54,001 bases of DNA from contig JAFVEY010000019.1 in the NCBI GenBank assembly GCA_017475765.1, forward strand, positions 1 to 54,001, given 5' to 3'. Shown here one piece after another: positions 51,233 to 54,001 of this stretch. The translations under genes were made by a program, and so were the position numbers. The DNA is from Clostridia bacterium (GTDB lineage Bacteria > Bacillota > Clostridia > Oscillospirales > Acutalibacteraceae). The notes beneath the pieces are model-generated. The model was not told where the DNA came from, did no database searches, and saw only the letters and a program-made list of their open reading frames with translations. How positions within the stretch are numbered: position 1 is the first letter of the stretch; every line of letters starts with the position of its first letter.

Positions 51233-53491
51233 ATGGACAAGAGAAATGAAGAGGCTTGGGAAGGCTTTGAAGGAAGAATCTGGAAAGAGGAAGTAAACAC
51301 AAGAGACTTCATACAGAAGAATTATCGCCCCTATGATGGCGATGAATCATTCCTTGCAGGCCCGACAGAAGCAACCAATAAGCTCTGGAGCAAGGTGCAG
51401 CAGCTTCAGAAGGAGGAAAGAGCAAAGGGCGGCGTCCTTGATATGGAAACAAAGATCGTTTCCGGTCTGACTTCCTATGGCGCAGGTTATATTGATGAGG
51501 AGGATACAACTCTTGAAAAGGTTGTAGGACTTCAGACAGATAAACCTCTCAAAAGAGCATTTATGCCTTACGGCGGTATCAAAATGGCTGAACAGGCTTG
51601 CGAAACCTACGGATATACTCCTGATCCTGAACTTCATAAGATTTTTACAGAGTACGCTCCCACTCACAACCAGGGCGTATTTGACGCATATACTCCTGAG
51701 ATGAAGGCTGTACGTCATAACAAGATCATCACAGGTCTTCCGGACACCTACGGCAGAGGCCGTATCGTAGGCGACTACCGCCGTGTGGCTCTCTACGGTA
51801 TTGATTACCTTATTGAGCAGAAGAAGAAGGATTTTGCCAACACAGGCGACGGTACAATGACAGATGAGGTCATCAGACTCCGTGAAGAGATCAGCAAACA
51901 GATCCGTGCTCTCAACGGCATGAAGGAAATGGCAAAGATCTATGGTTATGATATCTCAGGTCCTGCAAAGAATGCAAGAGAAGCTGTTCAGTGGCTTTAT
52001 TTCGGATATCTCGCAGCTATCAAGACACAGAACGGTGCAGCTATGTCAGTAGGCCGTGTTTCAACATTCCTTGATATCTATATCCAGAGAGATATTGACA
52101 GAGGAATCCTTACAGAGGAAGAGGCACAGGAGCTTATCGACCACCTCGTTATGAAATTCAGAATCGTTAAGTTTGCCCGTATTCCTTCCTATAATCAGCT
52201 GTTCTCAGGTGACCCTGTATGGGCAACTCTTGAGGTTGCAGGTATCGGTGTTGACGGACGTTCAATGGTAACAAAGAATGACTTCCGTTTCCTCCATACA
52301 CTTGAAAACATGGGTCCGTCCCCGGAGCCTAACCTTACGGTTCTTTACTCTTCTGCTCTTCCGCAGAGCTTCAAAAAGTATGCTTCCAAGATATCTATCA
52401 ATACAAGCTCCGTTCAGTATGAAAATGACGATGTTATGAAGCCTGTATGGGGCGATGACTATTCCATCTGCTGCTGCGTATCCGCAACACAGACAGGTAA
52501 GGAAATGCAGTTCTTCGGCGCAAGAGCTAACCTTGCTAAATGTCTTCTTTATGCGATCAATGGCGGTGTTGACGCTAAGACCCGTGAGCAGTGCGGTCCG
52601 ATGATCAGACCTATCACTTCAGAGTATCTTGATTATGATGAGGTTATCGAGAAGTATGATATCATGATGGATTGGCTTGCAGGCACTTATGTAAACGCTC
52701 TGAACCTGATCCACTATATGCACGACAAGTATTTCTATGAAGCTGCCGAGATGGCTCTCATTGATACAGATGTACGCCGTACATTTGCAACAGGTATTGC
52801 AGGCTTCTCACACGTTGTAGACTCACTCAGCGCTATCAAGTATGCAAAGGTAAGAACAGAAAGAGATACTGATGGCATCGTTCTCCACTTCATCACAGAG
52901 GGCGACTTCCCACGTTACGGTAATGATGATGACCGTGCAGACGATATTGCTGTATGGCTCCTTAAGACATTCCTTGAGAAAGTCAAGAAGCACCACACAT
53001 ACAGAAATTCCGAGCCGACAACATCAATTCTTACCATTACATCAAATGTTGTATATGGTAAGGCAACAGCAGATATGCCTGACGGAAGAAAAGCCGGCGA
53101 ACCGCTTTCACCTGGTGCAAATCCGAGCTACGGTGCAGAGAAGAACGGACTTCTTGCTTCTCTTAACTCTGTTGCAAAGCTTCCTTATCATTGGGCTCTT
53201 GACGGTATTTCCAATACGCAGACGATCAACCCCGATGCACTCGGTCACGAGCCGCAGGAGCGTATTGACAACCTCGTTCAGGTAATGGATGGCTATTTCG
53301 ATCAGGGCGCACATCACCTCAATGTAAACGTATTCGGCACAGATAGGCTCATTGATGCTATGGAGCATCCTGAGAAGGAAGAGTATGCAAACTTTACGAT
53401 CCGTGTATCTGGCTATGCGGTTAAGTTTATTGATCTTACCCGTGAGCAGCAGCTGGATGTTATCTCACGTACCTGCCATGCAACTCTTTGA
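51233..53491 (+). CDS. pflB: Formate C-acetyltransferase (pyruvate formate-lyase)
   Basis: 752 aa. Start [20 protein letters not shown]. Active-site cysteine cluster CCC at 413-415 ([15 protein letters not shown]). Glycyl-radical motif [10 protein letters not shown] with Gly727. Pyruvate plus CoA gives acetyl-CoA plus formate under anoxia. A TAGGAGAGGAG Shine-Dalgarno and codon use richer in preferred codons than neighbours suggest high expression. Its activase starts two bases after its stop. Confidence 0.97.
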   Translation: MDKRNEEAWEGFEGRIWKEEVNTRDFIQKNYRPYDGDESFLAGPTEATNKLWSKVQQLQKEERAKGGVLDMETKIVSGLTSYGAGYIDEEDTTLEKVVGLQTDKPLKRAFMPYGGIKMAEQACETYGYTPDPELHKIFTEYAPTHNQGVFDAYTPEMKAVRHNKIITGLPDTYGRGRIVGDYRRVALYGIDYLIEQKKKDFANTGDGTMTDEVIRLREEISKQIRALNGMKEMAKIYGYDISGPAKNAREAVQWLYFGYLAAIKTQNGAAMSVGRVSTFLDIYIQRDIDRGILTEEEAQELIDHLVMKFRIVKFARIPSYNQLFSGDPVWATLEVAGIGVDGRSMVTKNDFRFLHTLENMGPSPEPNLTVLYSSALPQSFKKYASKISINTSSVQYENDDVMKPVWGDDYSICCCVSATQTGKEMQFFGARANLAKCLLYAINGGVDAKTREQCGPMIRPITSEYLDYDEVIEKYDIMMDWLAGTYVNALNLIHYMHDKYFYEAAEMALIDTDVRRTFATGIAGFSHVVDSLSAIKYAKVRTERDTDGIVLHFITEGDFPRYGNDDDRADDIAVWLLKTFLEKVKKHHTYRNSEPTTSILTITSNVVYGKATADMPDGRKAGEPLSPGANPSYGAEKNGLLASLNSVAKLPYHWALDGISNTQTINPDALGHEPQERIDNLVQVMDGYFDQGAHHLNVNVFGTDRLIDAMEHPEKEEYANFTIRVSGYAVKFIDLTREQQLDVISRTCHATL

Positions 53492-53493
53492 TT

Positions 53494-54001
53494 ATGACAG
53501 ACGATATTGATTTTAACATTACCGGAAATGTCCACACGCTTGAAACCTTCGGGCTTGTGGACGGACCGGGAGTACGGTTTGTTGTTTTTCTCAGCGGCTG
53601 CAAAATGCGCTGTAAATTCTGCCACAACCCCGACACATGGAACAGTCAGGGGGAGGAGTGGACGGCGCAGAAACTGTTTCAGCACGTCCGCAGGTACAAG
53701 AGTTACTGGAAAAATAACGGCGGTATCACCGTCAGCGGCGGCGAACCGCTTTTACAGCAGGAATTTGTCACAGCGTTTTTTACGCTTGCCAAAAAGGAAA
53801 ACATCAATACAACCATCGACACCGCAGGTCAGCCTTTCAGCAGCGACCCCGAGTGGCTTTCTCAGTTTGAAAAACTGATGAATGTTACCGATTTGGTCAT
53901 GCTTGACCTGAAAGACATGAACGCCGAAGGTCACAAGTCGCTGACAGGTGTTGATAATGCCAATATTTTTGACATGGCAAAATGGCTTTCCGACCATGGA
54001 A
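53494..54001 (+). CDS. pflA: Pyruvate formate-lyase activating enzyme (partial, cut by the window end)
   Basis: 169 codons visible; frame still open at 54001. Radical-SAM cysteines Cys36, 40, 43 in CKMRCKFCHNPDTW, then GGITVSGGEPLLQ and TIDTAGQPF, MLDLKDMN. It uses SAM and a [4Fe-4S] cluster to install the glycyl radical of PflB. No ribosome-binding site is visible, which suggests coupling to pflB (gap of two bases). Confidence 0.95.
   Translation, partial: MTDDIDFNITGNVHTLETFGLVDGPGVRFVVFLSGCKMRCKFCHNPDTWNSQGEEWTAQKLFQHVRRYKSYWKNNGGITVSGGEPLLQQEFVTAFFTLAKKENINTTIDTAGQPFSSDPEWLSQFEKLMNVTDLVMLDLKDMNAEGHKSLTGVDNANIFDMAKWLSDHG

Overview
The window looks like chromosomal DNA of an anaerobic, spore-forming, low-to-moderate GC Firmicute, most likely an Oscillospiraceae/Ruminococcus-type Clostridium relative. 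The reasons are a complete spoIIIAA-AH operon, SpoIIIE next to a TepA-like ClpP homologue, the sepF-divIVA-ileS-lspA-rluD order of Gram-positive division/cell-wall regions, [FeFe]-hydrogenase maturases, and pyruvate formate-lyase with its activase. Genus assignment is inference.

Layout. 1-3300 is accessory DNA: the 3' end of a group II intron, a hicAB toxin-antitoxin pair whose antitoxin stop codon lies inside the intron end, a decayed 5' half of a second group II intron, an AraC-type regulator and a VOC/glyoxalase protein. 3380-11020 is mostly minus-strand housekeeping: tRNA-Leu(CAG), htpG, spoIIIE, uppP, tepA and a PF06541-like membrane protein. 11180-13900 is a second accessory stretch: an Rpn-type PD-(D/E)XK nuclease whose C-terminal half is tandemly duplicated as a separate short gene, a SLOG/DUF2493 protein, and three tiny genes (ribbon-helix-helix, acidic peptide, DUF3789-like). 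13965-18992 is the spoIIIA operon. 19064-27048 holds a 2[4Fe-4S] ferredoxin, a DUF5640-like membrane protein, a phosphohexomutase with a lysine-rich repeat tail, pgeF, mscL, ilvE and glyS. 27172-31382 is the [FeFe]-hydrogenase maturation operon (TM1266-like regulator, hydE, hydG, hydF), preceded by a structured leader with mutually exclusive stems, one of them an intrinsic terminator. 31583-37482 has an RNA methyltransferase, small enzymes and dnaE; 37588-40392 has a short upstream ORF-corA pair, a uridine phosphorylase and miaA; 40462-48300 holds the HlyD-like/yggS/sepF/divIVA/ileS/lspA/rluD run. 48348-54001 has a lipoprotein, a DEAD-box helicase and pflB-pflA (the latter cut by the window end).

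How the genes fit together. PflB/PflA and the hydEGF maturases point to mixed-acid/hydrogen fermentation; no structural hydrogenase lies in the window. SpoIIIA proteins with SpoIIIE are core engulfment and forespore machinery. The strongest candidates for something not yet described are the Rpn nuclease with an internal, well-placed ribosome-binding site plus a duplicated stand-alone C-terminal gene, and the leader RNA of the hydrogenase-maturation operon. Several genes have starts that differ from the longest open frame; these are corrected where a Shine-Dalgarno decides.
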